A stretch of 54,675 bases of DNA. It comes from CAMDBL01 sp964498125. GTDB lineage: Bacteria; Pseudomonadota; Alphaproteobacteria; Rhizobiales; Hyphomicrobiaceae. Below are positions 33,681-41,668 of the stretch, one piece after another. The DNA lies in NCBI GenBank assembly GCA_964498125.1, contig CAZCGE010000126.1, positions 1-54,675 on the forward strand, written 5' to 3'. Each line of letters opens with the position of its first letter. The stretch's first letter is position 1. A program made the translations under genes and the position numbers. Below the pieces are notes generated by a model. The model did no database searches, was not told the DNA's origin, and saw only the letters and a program-made list of their open reading frames with translations.

Positions 33681-34624
33681 TCGTCGAACTCGCCGTGCAG
33701 GGCGTGCAGATGCTGCTGGTGCTGATCCTGGCGCCGCTCCTCCTGGGTTTCACGCGCAAGGTCAAGGCGCGGTTGCTGCGTCGGCAGGGACCACCCGTGC
33801 TGCAGCCCTACCGCGACCTCCTCCGCCTGAGCCGGAAGGAGGTCGTCCTGGCGGAAAATGCGTCCTGGCTCTTTCGCAGCGCGCCCTACATGATTTTTGC
33901 GGCGACCTGGGTCGCGGCGGCGCTGGTGCCGACGTTTGCCACTGGGTTGCATTTCAGTTGGATCGCCGATCTCATCGCGATCACGGCGCTCCTCGGCAGC
34001 GCCCGGCTGTTTCTCGCCCTCGCCGGCATGGATGTGGGAACGAGCTTTGGCGGCATCGGGGCGAGCCGCGAGATGATGTTTGCCTCGCTCGCCGAGCCGG
34101 CCATGATCATGGTGGTCTTCACGGTGGCGCTGGTGGCCGGCTCAACCCAGCTGTCGCATGTCGCGACGTTCATGCAGTCGCATGCCAGTTTGCGGGTGTC
34201 ACTGGGATTGGCGCTGGTCGGATTAATCATCGTGGCGATCGCCGAGAACGCCCGTATCCCCGTCGACAATCCGGCCACCCACCTCGAGCTGACCATGGTC
34301 CACGAGGCAATGGTGCTCGAGTATTCGGGGCGTCATCTCGCCGTCATCGAGCTGGCGGCGGCTTTGAAGCTCCAGCTCTACATCTCGCTCATTGCCTGCA
34401 TTTTTTTTCCCTGGGGGATCGCCAGCAACGGCGCCGGCCCCATGGCCTACGTGATGGGCATCTCCACTTATATCGGCAAGCTCGCGGTCGGCGGCATTCT
34501 TCTCGTTTTCTTCGAGACATCGATCGCCAAGATGCGTGTCTTCCGCGTCCCCGAGTTCCTCGGCGTCGCTCTCATGCTCGGCCTTCTCGGCACCCTTCTG
34601 CTGTTCGTCTCACGGAGCTTTTGA
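33671..34624 (+). CDS. hyfC: Hydrogenase-4-like membrane subunit C (NuoH type)
   Basis: The protein has 317 residues and about eight helices. The N-terminus ILAPLLLGFTRKVKARLLRR and QPYRDLLRLSRKE match the quinone-chamber lip of NuoH/HycD. DVGTSFGGIGASREMMFASL and the acidic ENARIPVDNPATHLELTMVH are the strongest family signatures; the latter holds conserved Glu residues of the proton or quinone path. It connects the peripheral arm (HyfG and HyfI) to the membrane arm. Its coding sequence begins inside hyfB and its stop overlaps the hyfE start. Confidence 0.92.
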   Translation: MALIVELAVQGVQMLLVLILAPLLLGFTRKVKARLLRRQGPPVLQPYRDLLRLSRKEVVLAENASWLFRSAPYMIFAATWVAAALVPTFATGLHFSWIADLIAITALLGSARLFLALAGMDVGTSFGGIGASREMMFASLAEPAMIMVVFTVALVAGSTQLSHVATFMQSHASLRVSLGLALVGLIIVAIAENARIPVDNPATHLELTMVHEAMVLEYSGRHLAVIELAAALKLQLYISLIACIFFPWGIASNGAGPMAYVMGISTYIGKLAVGGILLVFFETSIAKMRVFRVPEFLGVALMLGLLGTLLLFVSRSF

Positions 34625-35286
34625 TGCAGCGGTTCGTCCTCGACGTGGCCCACATGCTCGCCGGCGGCCTCGTGCTGGTCAGCTTCATGCTGCTGTACCA
34701 GGATCGCATGTTCGGCATGCTTAATGTGTTCGCGCTGCACGCTGTTGTGCTGTCCCTCTCGGTGGCCTGGCAGGCCTACATTCAGAACGCGCCGCATCTC
34801 TACATCACGGCAATGATCGCGCTGGTGCTGAAGGCGATCATCATCCCCGTGGCCCTGCATCGCGTGGTGGTCAAGCTCGGCATTCACCGTTCGATCGAGA
34901 CCGTCGGCGGCATCGGCCCGACCATGCTTGCGGGCATCGGCCTCGTGGCCTTGTCGATGGTCGTCATGCTCAAGGCGACGGCCGCTAGCGACCCCCTGGC
35001 GCGCGAGGATCTGGCCTTTGCTCTGTCGGTCGTCCTGCTCGGACTGCTGATGATGGTGACGCGGCGCAATGCGGTCAGCCAGATCGTCGGCTTCATGTCG
35101 CTCGAAAACGGACTGATCCTGGCCGCGACCGGCGCCAAGGGAATGCCGCTCGTCGTCGAGATCAGCGTTGCATTCTCGGTGCTGATCGCCTTCATCGTCA
35201 TCGGGGTATTCCTGTTCCGCATCCGCGAGCGCTTCGACTCCGTCGACGTGCAGGCCCTCGACGATTTCCGGGGGGAGCGGCGATGA
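34624..35286 (+). CDS. hyfE: Hydrogenase-4-like membrane subunit E (NuoK type)
   Basis: The protein has 220 residues with about six predicted helices. The C-terminal NuoK-like part has AVSQIVGFMSLENGLILAAT, containing the conserved Glu, followed by MPLVVEISVAFSVLIAFIVI. The N-terminal part (MLLYQDRMFGMLNVFALHAV, then LKAIIIPVALHRVV) is typical of HyfE. It should form part of the ion path. The frame extends upstream, but the ATG at 34624 overlapping the hyfC TGA gives the family N-terminus. The stop overlaps the hyfF start (ATGA). Confidence 0.92.
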   Translation: MQRFVLDVAHMLAGGLVLVSFMLLYQDRMFGMLNVFALHAVVLSLSVAWQAYIQNAPHLYITAMIALVLKAIIIPVALHRVVVKLGIHRSIETVGGIGPTMLAGIGLVALSMVVMLKATAASDPLAREDLAFALSVVLLGLLMMVTRRNAVSQIVGFMSLENGLILAATGAKGMPLVVEISVAFSVLIAFIVIGVFLFRIRERFDSVDVQALDDFRGERR

Positions 35287-36746
35287 GCCTCGCGTTTCTT
35301 GGCCACCTCCCCTTCGAGCCCGTGACGGCAATCCTGCTGATCCCAGGCTCGGCGGCACTGCTGCTCGCCGTGCTGCCGGGCTATCGGCTGACGGCGATCC
35401 TCAACGTTCTGGCGACGGGGTCGACATTGCTCGCCGCGCTGACCCTGCTGGTCGCTCGGCCAGAGCACGGCGGCTACCTGTTCGTCGACGACCTCAATGT
35501 CGTGTTCGTCGTGCTCGGCACCTTCGTCGGCTTCACGACCAGTGCATTCAGCGCGAGCTACATCGGCCACGAGCTCGAGACCGGCCGTCTGACGCCTGCC
35601 AATCTGCGCTTCTACCATGCCATGTACCAGGCGCTGATGTTTGCCATGAACCTGGCGCTGCTCGCCAACAACATCGGCCTGATGTGGGTGGCGATCGAGC
35701 TGGCGACGCTGACGACCGTGCTGATGGTCGGCATCTATCGCACGCACGAGGCGCTGGAGGCGGCGTGGAAATACTTCATCCTTGGCAGCGTCGGCATTGC
35801 GCTGGCGCTGTTCGGCACCATCCTCGTCTACATGGCCGCACGTCCCTTCATCGGTGAGGGACATGATGCCATGGTGTGGACAGCCCTGATGGCGAAGGCC
35901 AAGGACTTCAGTCCGGAGCTGCTCAACGTCGCCTTCGTCTTCCTGATGCTGGGGTACGGCACCAAGGTCGGCCTGGCGCCGTTGCACGCCTGGCTGCCTG
36001 ATGCGCATGCCGAGGGTCCGACGCCGATCTCGGCGGTGCTGTCGGGGCTGCTGCTCAATGTGGCGCTCTACGCCGTGCTGCGCTTCAAGATGCTGCTGGC
36101 CGCGAACCCGGCCGCGATCGCGCCTGGCCCGCTGATGGCGACGCTCGGGCTCGTGTCGGTCCTGTTCGCCGGCTTCATGCTCTACCGGCGGCGCGACATC
36201 AAACGCATGTTCGCCTATTCCTCCATCGAGCACATGGGGCTGATCACCTTCGCGTTCGGGATGGGCGGGCCACTCGCCAATTTCGCCGGCCTGCTGCATA
36301 TGACCATGCACAGCCTGACCAAGTCGGCGATCTTCTTTGCCGTCGGCCATATCGCGCAGGTCAAGGGGACGCAGAAGCTGTCCGAGATCCGCGGGCTGAC
36401 CGAGAGCCATCCGGTGCTCGGCTGGGGTCTGGTGCTCGGCGTTGTCGCCATTGCCGGGTTGCCGCCGCTCGGCATCTTCATGAGCGAGTTCCTGATCGTC
36501 AGCTCGACGTTCGCCCGCGAGCCGCTGCTGGCGATTGCGCTCGTGCTCGGGCTGCTGGTCGCGTTTGGCGCCCTGCTGCTGCGCCTGACCGACATGGCGT
36601 TCGGCGAGCCGACGGGCAGCATGGCAGCAGTGGAGGCGTCCTATGTGCCTTTCTTCGCCCACATGGCGCTCGTTCTGGCAGCCGGCATCTATCTGCCGGG
36701 CCCGCTCGTCACGTGGTTCCAGAACGTGGCGCGGCAGCTGGGGTAG
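35283..36746 (+). CDS. hyfF: Hydrogenase-4-like membrane subunit F (proton-pumping, NuoN/M type)
   Basis: The protein has 487 residues and about 14 helices. Antiporter-core landmarks are LMWVAIELATLTTVLMVGIY (conserved Glu), YGTKVGLAPLHAWLPDAHAE (conserved Lys), YSSIEHMGLITFAFGMGG, LLHMTMHSLTKSAIFFAVGH and GLPPLGIFMSEFLIV. It is a second ion-pumping module of the Hyf-type complex. The last 44 codons and the following bases recur, diverged, at 37399-37537 beyond the hicBA genes. No hyf gene follows directly; hyfG resumes about 1.7 kb further on. Confidence 0.92.
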   Translation: MSLAFLGHLPFEPVTAILLIPGSAALLLAVLPGYRLTAILNVLATGSTLLAALTLLVARPEHGGYLFVDDLNVVFVVLGTFVGFTTSAFSASYIGHELETGRLTPANLRFYHAMYQALMFAMNLALLANNIGLMWVAIELATLTTVLMVGIYRTHEALEAAWKYFILGSVGIALALFGTILVYMAARPFIGEGHDAMVWTALMAKAKDFSPELLNVAFVFLMLGYGTKVGLAPLHAWLPDAHAEGPTPISAVLSGLLLNVALYAVLRFKMLLAANPAAIAPGPLMATLGLVSVLFAGFMLYRRRDIKRMFAYSSIEHMGLITFAFGMGGPLANFAGLLHMTMHSLTKSAIFFAVGHIAQVKGTQKLSEIRGLTESHPVLGWGLVLGVVAIAGLPPLGIFMSEFLIVSSTFAREPLLAIALVLGLLVAFGALLLRLTDMAFGEPTGSMAAVEASYVPFFAHMALVLAAGIYLPGPLVTWFQNVARQLG

Positions 36747-36752
36747 GCAGGC
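36614..36752 (+). repeat. hyfF 3'-end repeat, copy 1
   Basis: The last approximately 139 bases of hyfF, from GGGCAGCATGG to just past the stop, align without gaps to 37399-37537, offset 785. I count about 19 differences by eye. Weaker similarity continues some 20 bases further (CAACGGAC against CAGCGGAC). This copy is the genuine end of hyfF. Confidence 0.85.
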
Positions 36753-36897
36753 TTGAACGCATTGGCCAACGGACGTTCCCGGTGCGACTTGCCGGAGGCG
36801 AGCGGTAACATGCCAAATCGATCCGGCAACGGATTGTCCCGCAACCAAGGGACGGCCCGGCGGAGGGGCGCCCGCATGCAGGCTCCCACCTCCGGCA

Positions 36898-37125
36898 TCA
36901 AGTCAGCAGGGCCTGGAACATTTCGCGCGTCAGCTTGCAGTCGCGGACGATCCTGGCTAGGAGGCCAGGCCCGATCGGCTCGCCGGAATGCACCGGCACG
37001 GTCGTGCCGCGTCCGTCCGGGTGGCGCAGGATGTGATGGCTGCCGCGCACGCGCACGACAGCGAAACCGGCTCGGCCAAGCGCCGCGATCACCGTCCGGC
37101 CGTCGAGGGGCGGCAGCCGCGTCAT
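36898..37125 (-). CDS. hicA: Type II toxin HicA (mRNA interferase)
   Basis: The protein has 75 residues with a dsRNA-binding-like fold. The signature is VRVRGSHHILRHPDGRGTTV, where the second His is the catalytic residue in characterised HicA toxins, followed by VPVHSGEPIGPGLLARIVRD. HicA cleaves mRNA and tmRNA and is held inactive by HicB. The ATG at 37125 overlaps the hicB stop by four bases, so the antitoxin is translated first. The longer frame to 37413 runs antisense through other sequence and is not credible. The pair sits inside the hyf cluster on the opposite strand. Confidence 0.88.
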   Translation of the reverse strand: MTRLPPLDGRTVIAALGRAGFAVVRVRGSHHILRHPDGRGTTVPVHSGEPIGPGLLARIVRDCKLTREMFQALLT

Positions 37126-37337
37126 GCGGCGACCGAGATGCGCTGCACGCCGATGAACTCCAGCATCGGCGCATCTTCGCCACGGTCTTCGAGGTTCAGC
37201 GCGATCGCCTCGCGCACGCGCTCCATCAACTCGTCGAGGGAGCGCGCCTGCGTATGGCAGCCCGGCAGCGCCGGGACGGAAGCGACGTAAAAGCCCGCCT
37301 CGTCGCGCTCGATGACGACACTGAACTCTCGCGACAT
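37122..37337 (-). CDS. hicB: HicB-type antitoxin
   Basis: The protein has 71 residues of the short HicB class, with the partial RNase-H-like fold: SVVIERDEAGFYVASVPALP, then GCHTQARSLDELMERVREAI. It lacks the C-terminal ribbon-helix-helix or HTH domain that longer HicB proteins use to bind DNA, so autoregulation may need another factor. The ATG at 37337 follows AGGAG at good spacing. It is encoded upstream of hicA with an ATGA overlap, the common HicBA order variant. Confidence 0.87.
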   Translation of the reverse strand: MSREFSVVIERDEAGFYVASVPALPGCHTQARSLDELMERVREAIALNLEDRGEDAPMLEFIGVQRISVAA

Positions 37338-37398
37338 GCCTGGCTCCTCTTGGCGATTTGGCTTGAAGTGTAGCCGATCGGCGGCATGGCGCAAAGTG

Positions 37399-37537
37399 GG
37401 GCAGCATGGCCACGGTGGAGGCGTCCTACGTGCCGCTGTTCGCCCACCTCGCACTCGTTCTGGCAGCCAGCATCCACCTGCCGGGCCGGCTCGTCACCTG
37501 GTTCCAGAACGTGGCGCGGCGGCTGGGTTGAGCAGGT
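37399..37537 (+). repeat. hyfF 3'-end repeat, copy 2 (gene remnant)
   Basis: This orphan copy of the hyfF end keeps an open reading frame in the hyfF phase (from MATVEASYVPLFAHLALVLA to FQNVARRLG) and a stop codon at the equivalent place. Most differences from copy 1 are synonymous: I count seven amino-acid changes in about 43. It therefore came from a functional but diverged hyfF rather than from decay of a fresh duplication. It lies immediately upstream of hicB on the opposite strand. Confidence 0.8.
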
Positions 37538-37620
37538 TTCGGCCCGTTGACCAGCGGACAATCGAGGCGCGTGGCGCGGCCAGGGCTGCCGTGCTATGGT
37601 GCCGGCGGAGGATGACGGCC

Positions 37621-37881
37621 ATGGACCGCTATGACATCAGCTACGCGCTCGGGCATCTGCCAGAACTGATCGACCGCGCTGCCCGCGGCGAGGAGGTATC
37701 GATCACCGACCCCGAGCGTGGCACCTTTCGCCTGCAGCCCGTATCCGAGGCCGTGACAGGCACTGGCCATCGTCGGCCTATCCTCGGGCAATGGAAAGGT
37801 CGGCTCACGGTACCAGTGCGCCTGTTTGAGCCATTATCCGAAGATGAGCTGGCGTGTTTGTCCGGTGAGCAATCGGGATGA
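37621..37881 (+). CDS. Phd/VapB-type antitoxin
   Basis: The protein has 86 residues. The N-terminal DNA-binding-like segment DISYALGHLPELIDRAARGE, then EVSITDPERGTFRLQPV, follows the Phd/YefM layout (start strand, helix, VxITxxGxPxARLxPV). The C-terminal part (RLTVPVRLFEPLSEDEL) would wrap the toxin. The ATG at 37621 has CGGAGG nine bases upstream; the ATG at 37612 is too close to it. Its TGA overlaps the toxin ATG. It should bind and neutralise the PIN toxin encoded next, and repress the operon, but that toxin is broken here. Confidence 0.75.
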   Translation: MDRYDISYALGHLPELIDRAARGEEVSITDPERGTFRLQPVSEAVTGTGHRRPILGQWKGRLTVPVRLFEPLSEDELACLSGEQSG

Positions 37882-38261
37882 GGCTGTTGCTCGACACCCA
37901 CGTTCTGTTCTAGTGTCTCGTCAATGACCCAAAGCTTCCAGAGCGACATCGCAAATGTATTCTGGAGGAGGCGGAAACATCGTTTGTCAGTGCTGTCACC
38001 GGGTGGGAGATCGCGATCAAAGTCAAACTTGGGAAATGGCCTGAGGCGGCGGTACTTCTGCCCGGGTTGACCGAAAAAATTCGCGCCGCCGGATTCGATA
38101 TCCAGCCGCTGACGCTCGCGCAAGCCGAGCGTGCCGGCAGCTTCGCCCTGGACCACCGCGATCCGTTCGATCGGTTGTTGGCCGCGCAGGCATTGGACCT
38201 CGACTTGACCGTGGCAACGGTCGATCCAGTCATCGCAGGCTTCGGGTGCAAGGTGATATAG
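37878..38261 (+). pseudogene. VapC-type PIN toxin with in-frame amber stop
   Basis: Reading from the ATG at 37878 (overlapping the antitoxin stop) gives MRLLLDTHVLF, then TAG at 37911-37913, then an intact frame to 38261: CLVNDPKLPERHRK, FVSAVTGWEIAIKVKLGKWP, FALDHRDPFDRLLAAQALDL. The PIN-domain acidic residues are all present: Asp6, the Glu of SAVTGWE and the DHRDPFDRLLAAQ cluster. Homologues usually carry Trp or Leu where the stop lies, so a single TGG-to-TAG change explains it. No frameshift is present. The toxin is presumably inactive unless read through or restarted downstream. Confidence 0.85.
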
Positions 38262-38479
38262 CGGGCGCCGCTGCGGACGGTTCCGCGAACGGGTGGATGG
38301 TGGTGATGGGCTTTCGCTGAATTGAATGCGCGAAGCAAGTGCGCCTTGAGTTCCGTAACGACAGAACCACCCTCCGCGCCACCCTCGCCGAACGTCCGCC
38401 CTGTCGCTTGCGACATCATCGGCCATGCTCATCCGCGGGTCACTCTTGCCGGCTCTGTCAGTCAGGAGAGCGTGCACGC

Positions 38480-40003
38480 ATGAGCCTCAAATCAGCACTG
38501 CTCGAGAACGGGACCATCGTCGAGGCACAACGGCCGTGGCCGCGCCTCGAGGTCGATGCCGACGGCTGGCGGCGTAGCATCCTCGCGGTTGCTCAGGGAA
38601 AGGCGACGCTGCTCGGCCTTTGGAGCGACGGGGCGGCCGTTCATATGGCCATCGGCGAGGCCGAGATCAGCGAGCTGCTCGTTGTCAGCCTCGCCTGCCT
38701 CGACCGGCGTTTCCCGTCCGTGGCCCTGTCCCATCCGCCCGCGCTGCGTCTCGAGCGCACGATCGCCGACATTTATGGGCTGATCGCGGACGATGCGCCG
38801 GACCCTCGCCCCTGGCTCGATCATGGCCGGTGGGGGGTGACGCACCCGCTTGGGGCTCGCCGCGAGCGCCCCGCCGACGGCAACCCCTACGCATTTCATT
38901 CAGCCGAGGGCGCACCGCTGCACCAGATCCCGGTCGGACCGGTGCACGCCGGCATCATCGAGCCCGGACATTTCCGCTTCACCGCCAATGGCGAGACTGT
39001 GGTGCGCCTCGAGCAGCGCCTCGGCTACGTGCACAAGGGCATCGAGGCGCTGATGATCAAGGCGCCGATCGCGCGAGCGAGCAAACTCGCCGGCCGTGTC
39101 TCGGGTGACAGCACGGTTGGCTACGCAATCGCCTTTGCCCGTGCCGTCGAAGCGGCGTTGGACATCGTCGTTCCGGATCGCGCCCACCGGCTGCGTGCGG
39201 TCATGGCCGAGCTCGAACGCCTGGCCAATCACTTCGGCGACATCGGCGCCATCTGCAATGACGCTTCGTTTTCGCTGATGCACGCGCACTGCGGCGCGCT
39301 GCGCGAGCGGGTGTTGAGATGTGCGCACGCCTGTTTTGGCCATCGGCTGATGATGGACCGCGTCGTGCCCGGCGGCGTCGCCCAAGACCTCGATGATCAT
39401 GGAGCGTCCTTATTACGTGCCTTGCTGACCGACATCCGCCGCCATTTTCCCGAGCTGGTCGACCTCTACGACAACACCACATCGTTGCAGGACCGGACTG
39501 TCACAACGGGAATTCTCAAACCCGAGCTGGCAAGGCAGTACGGCGCCGGCGGGTATGTGGGCCGCGCCTCCGGCCGAGCCTTCGACGCGCGCCGCTCGCC
39601 GGGCTATGCGCCTTACACTGAGCTTGCCTTCGAGGCGCCGGTCCGCACCGAGGGCGACGTCGACGCCCGCATCTGGATCCGCATCGACGAGGTGAGCCAA
39701 AGCCTTTGCATCATCGAGCAGTGTCTCGACCGGCTGCCTCAAGGCCCGGTGCTCAGCCCTATCGACTCCAACAGGGCGGGCGCTACTGAACGCGAGGGCA
39801 TTTCTCTTGTCGAAGGCTTCCGCGGCGACATCCTGGCCTGGGTGCGCATCGCGCGCGACGGCACGATCGACCACTGCCATCTGCGCGACCCGTCCTGGTT
39901 CCAGTGGCCCCTGCTGGAGGCCGTGATCGAAGGCAACATCGTTGCGGATTTCCCGCTCTGCAATAAATCTTTCAACTGCTCCTACTCTGGCCACGACCTG
40001 TGA
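38480..40003 (+). CDS. hyfG: Hydrogenase-large-subunit-like protein lacking NiFe ligands
   Basis: The protein has 507 residues: an N-terminal NuoC-like domain (about 1-125) fused to a NuoD/HycE-like domain. Family segments are IEPGHFRFTANGETVVRLEQ, RLGYVHKGIEALM, ELERLANHFGDIGAI and DLYDNTTSLQDRT. The first nickel-binding motif, RVCGIC in true group 4 hydrogenases, reads RVSGDS (208-211 for SGDS). The C-terminal CxxC is replaced by FPLCNKSFNCSYSG with Cys494 and Cys500. A NiFe centre is therefore not expected. It probably couples an unknown redox or conformational event to the membrane arm. The ATG at 38480 follows AGGAGAG. Confidence 0.88.
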   Translation: MSLKSALLENGTIVEAQRPWPRLEVDADGWRRSILAVAQGKATLLGLWSDGAAVHMAIGEAEISELLVVSLACLDRRFPSVALSHPPALRLERTIADIYGLIADDAPDPRPWLDHGRWGVTHPLGARRERPADGNPYAFHSAEGAPLHQIPVGPVHAGIIEPGHFRFTANGETVVRLEQRLGYVHKGIEALMIKAPIARASKLAGRVSGDSTVGYAIAFARAVEAALDIVVPDRAHRLRAVMAELERLANHFGDIGAICNDASFSLMHAHCGALRERVLRCAHACFGHRLMMDRVVPGGVAQDLDDHGASLLRALLTDIRRHFPELVDLYDNTTSLQDRTVTTGILKPELARQYGAGGYVGRASGRAFDARRSPGYAPYTELAFEAPVRTEGDVDARIWIRIDEVSQSLCIIEQCLDRLPQGPVLSPIDSNRAGATEREGISLVEGFRGDILAWVRIARDGTIDHCHLRDPSWFQWPLLEAVIEGNIVADFPLCNKSFNCSYSGHDL

Positions 40004-40013
40004 GGGCGATGCC

Positions 40014-40538
40014 GTGCGCAAGCTTCTTTTCAAGAGTTTAGTCCAGTCGACGCTGACCGAGCCTCGCCCGCCGAAGGACGACGCGATGATGGCCGAGCTT
40101 GCCACGCGACTCGACACATCGTCGCGGCGAAAACTCGGCCGCAGCCTGTCGATCCGCCAGGTCGACGCGGGGTCCTGCAATGGCTGCGAGCTGGAGATTC
40201 ACGCGCTGCAAAACGTCTACTATGACCTCGAACGCTTCGGATTGCGCTTCGTGGCCTCACCGAGGCATGCCGATGTGCTGCTGGTGACCGGCCCGGTGAC
40301 GCACAACATGCGACAGGCGCTCGAGCGGACCTATCACGCGACGCCCAACCCAAAATGGGTGGTGGCGGCTGGCGATTGTGGCTTTGATGGCGGCGTGTTC
40401 GCCGGCAGCTACGCCTGTGCCGGCGGCGTCTCCGCCGTCATCCCCGTCGACCTGCATATCCGCGGCTGCCCTCCCAGTCCGGTCGCCCTCCTGCAAGGAC
40501 TGATTGCCTTGGTTGCGAGCTGCTCCATCGATCGCTAA
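40014..40538 (+). CDS. hyfI: Hydrogenase-4-like iron-sulfur subunit I (NuoB type)
   Basis: The protein has 174 residues, close to NuoB in length. The cluster-binding cysteines are visible in VDAGSCNGCELEIHAL, AAGDCGFDGG and HIRGCPPSPVALLQ, with another Cys in SYACAGG. It would hold the terminal 4Fe-4S cluster (N2-like) next to HyfG. The GTG at 40014 is eleven bases after the hyfG stop and follows GAGGGCGATG; the frame's upstream ATG at 39942 lies inside hyfG. It is the last gene of the set. No HyfH-type ferredoxin subunit, formate dehydrogenase or hyp maturation gene is in the window. Confidence 0.9.
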   Translation: MRKLLFKSLVQSTLTEPRPPKDDAMMAELATRLDTSSRRKLGRSLSIRQVDAGSCNGCELEIHALQNVYYDLERFGLRFVASPRHADVLLVTGPVTHNMRQALERTYHATPNPKWVVAAGDCGFDGGVFAGSYACAGGVSAVIPVDLHIRGCPPSPVALLQGLIALVASCSIDR

Positions 40539-40605
40539 CCCGATTGTTTGCCCGGGCAGTTGATACCCGATTCACAGCTCGCATTTTCGTGCCTCGTCGT
40601 GCCGG

Positions 40606-40821
40606 ATGCGCGCTTCGCCAGGCACTCATGCTGCCCTCAAGCCGGCCGGCGTCAGCTTCGAAGACCGTCAGGATCGGCTTGGACACCGTTCGGGGCGGAT
40701 CACAACGCACGACACCGCAGCCGAGTTGTCGCGGTTGATCGAGGCTGCGGAGCGCGTGACGGAGCGGAACGGAGACAGCCCAGAGTTGGTCGTGCTGCGG
40801 GGCAAACTGGGAACAGACTCC
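40606..40821 (+). pseudogene. Degraded tyrosine integrase, C-terminal tail
   Basis: The frame reads THAALKPAGVSFEDRQDRLG, then HRSGRITTHDTAAELSRLIE, then AAERVTERNGDSPELVVLR. This matches the end of phage-type integrases, where the usual text is LGHRSGRITTHYSAAEL. The catalytic Tyr is replaced by Asp and the upstream R-H-x-x-R part is scrambled, so the remnant is inactive. The sequence between the hyfI stop and this point contains no other recognisable gene. Confidence 0.6.
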
Positions 40822-40879
40822 AGCACCCCTCCCGCTCCCGACACGCTCGGATCTGGTTCCAAGCGGCTAACACCAACCT

Positions 40880-41345
40880 TCACAGAGATTGACCGATCTT
40901 CGCCCAGCCGCGGCGTCCGATCGAGGCGATGCGGCCGAACTCGGCGCTGAGGTTGTTCCAGGCCTCGCAGCAGGCCTCGCAGATGTCCTTGTAGCTCTCG
41001 AACACGCGGTTCGACAGCCACGTCTGGCGCAGGTACTGCCAGATGTTCTCGACCGGGTTCAGCTCGGGCGATTTCGGCGGCAGATGGACGAGCACGATGT
41101 TGGCTGGGACGACGAGCTTATCCGTCGTGTGCCAGCCGGCCTGGTCGAGCAGCAGGGCGGCAACGCTGCCTTCGGTCACGGTGCGGCTGATCTCGTCGAG
41201 ATGGATCTGCGTCCCGCCGGAGGCGGGCAAGAATGGGGCGAAGGTGTCGGCGAACGGCATGATGACTGCCGCGCCGGGCAGATGGCGCCGAACAGATAGG
41301 CGTTCTCGTAGCGCTGGTCTTTCGGCTGGCGTCCATGCAGCGCAT
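40880..41345 (-). pseudogene. IS630-family transposase, truncated and frameshifted
   Basis: The C-terminal DDE half is intact: LLLDQAGWHTTDKLVVPANI, then VLVHLPPKSPELNPVENIWQ with the catalytic Asp and Glu, then LRQTWLSNRVFESYKDICEA. Just upstream the homology (PKDQRYENAYLFGAICPARQ) is in another frame, so a frameshift lies near 41270-41285. Homology ends near 41345 and the N-terminal helix-turn-helix half is missing. It abuts a second gene remnant at 41357. Confidence 0.7.
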
Positions 41346-41356
41346 GGCTCCGCCAT

Positions 41357-41505
41357 GACGTCGCGATCCCGATCACCGAGACCGGCTATCGTTGCATTTC
41401 ATCGGCAGCGAAGAATTGTCGCTCGCTGGCGGCGCGGTGGCGTTCGTCACCGCCTGGTTCGATCGCGGAGCGGCAAGCACGAGTTCGGGGCGCGCATATT
41501 CGTAG
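41357..41505 (+). pseudogene. Frameshifted 3' fragment of an unidentified gene
   Basis: DVAIPITETGYR is read from 41357 to 41392, and HFIGSEELSLAGGAVAFVTA, then WFDRGAASTSSGRAYS, from 41395 to the stop ending at 41505. Two bases instead of three separate the parts, so a single-base deletion joins two plausible halves. I do not know the family. The fragment begins where the IS630 remnant ends, which suggests the element or a later deletion removed its 5' part. Confidence 0.35.
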
Positions 41506-41668
41506 GGCGCGCAACGAAATTCTGCTTGGATTGCGCGGGTCGAAGTGGGAGTAAGGTCGCCCGTTTGCATCGAGGCAAAAAATCGGTTCTCGGGGCCAGA
41601 AGCCGCAAGGCAAGGCGCGCCTGCCGAGCCATGCATCTGGGGGGCTGACGGACAATTTGGGAGGAGTC

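Noticed and set aside
34884..36848. A 654-codon minus-strand frame opposite hyfE and hyfF
   Set aside because: The His/Arg/Gln-rich translation is characteristic of the complement of membrane-protein genes.
38480..40538. Reading hyfG-hyfI as an active [NiFe] hydrogenase
   Set aside because: Both metal-binding cysteine pairs are missing in HyfG and no maturation genes are seen.
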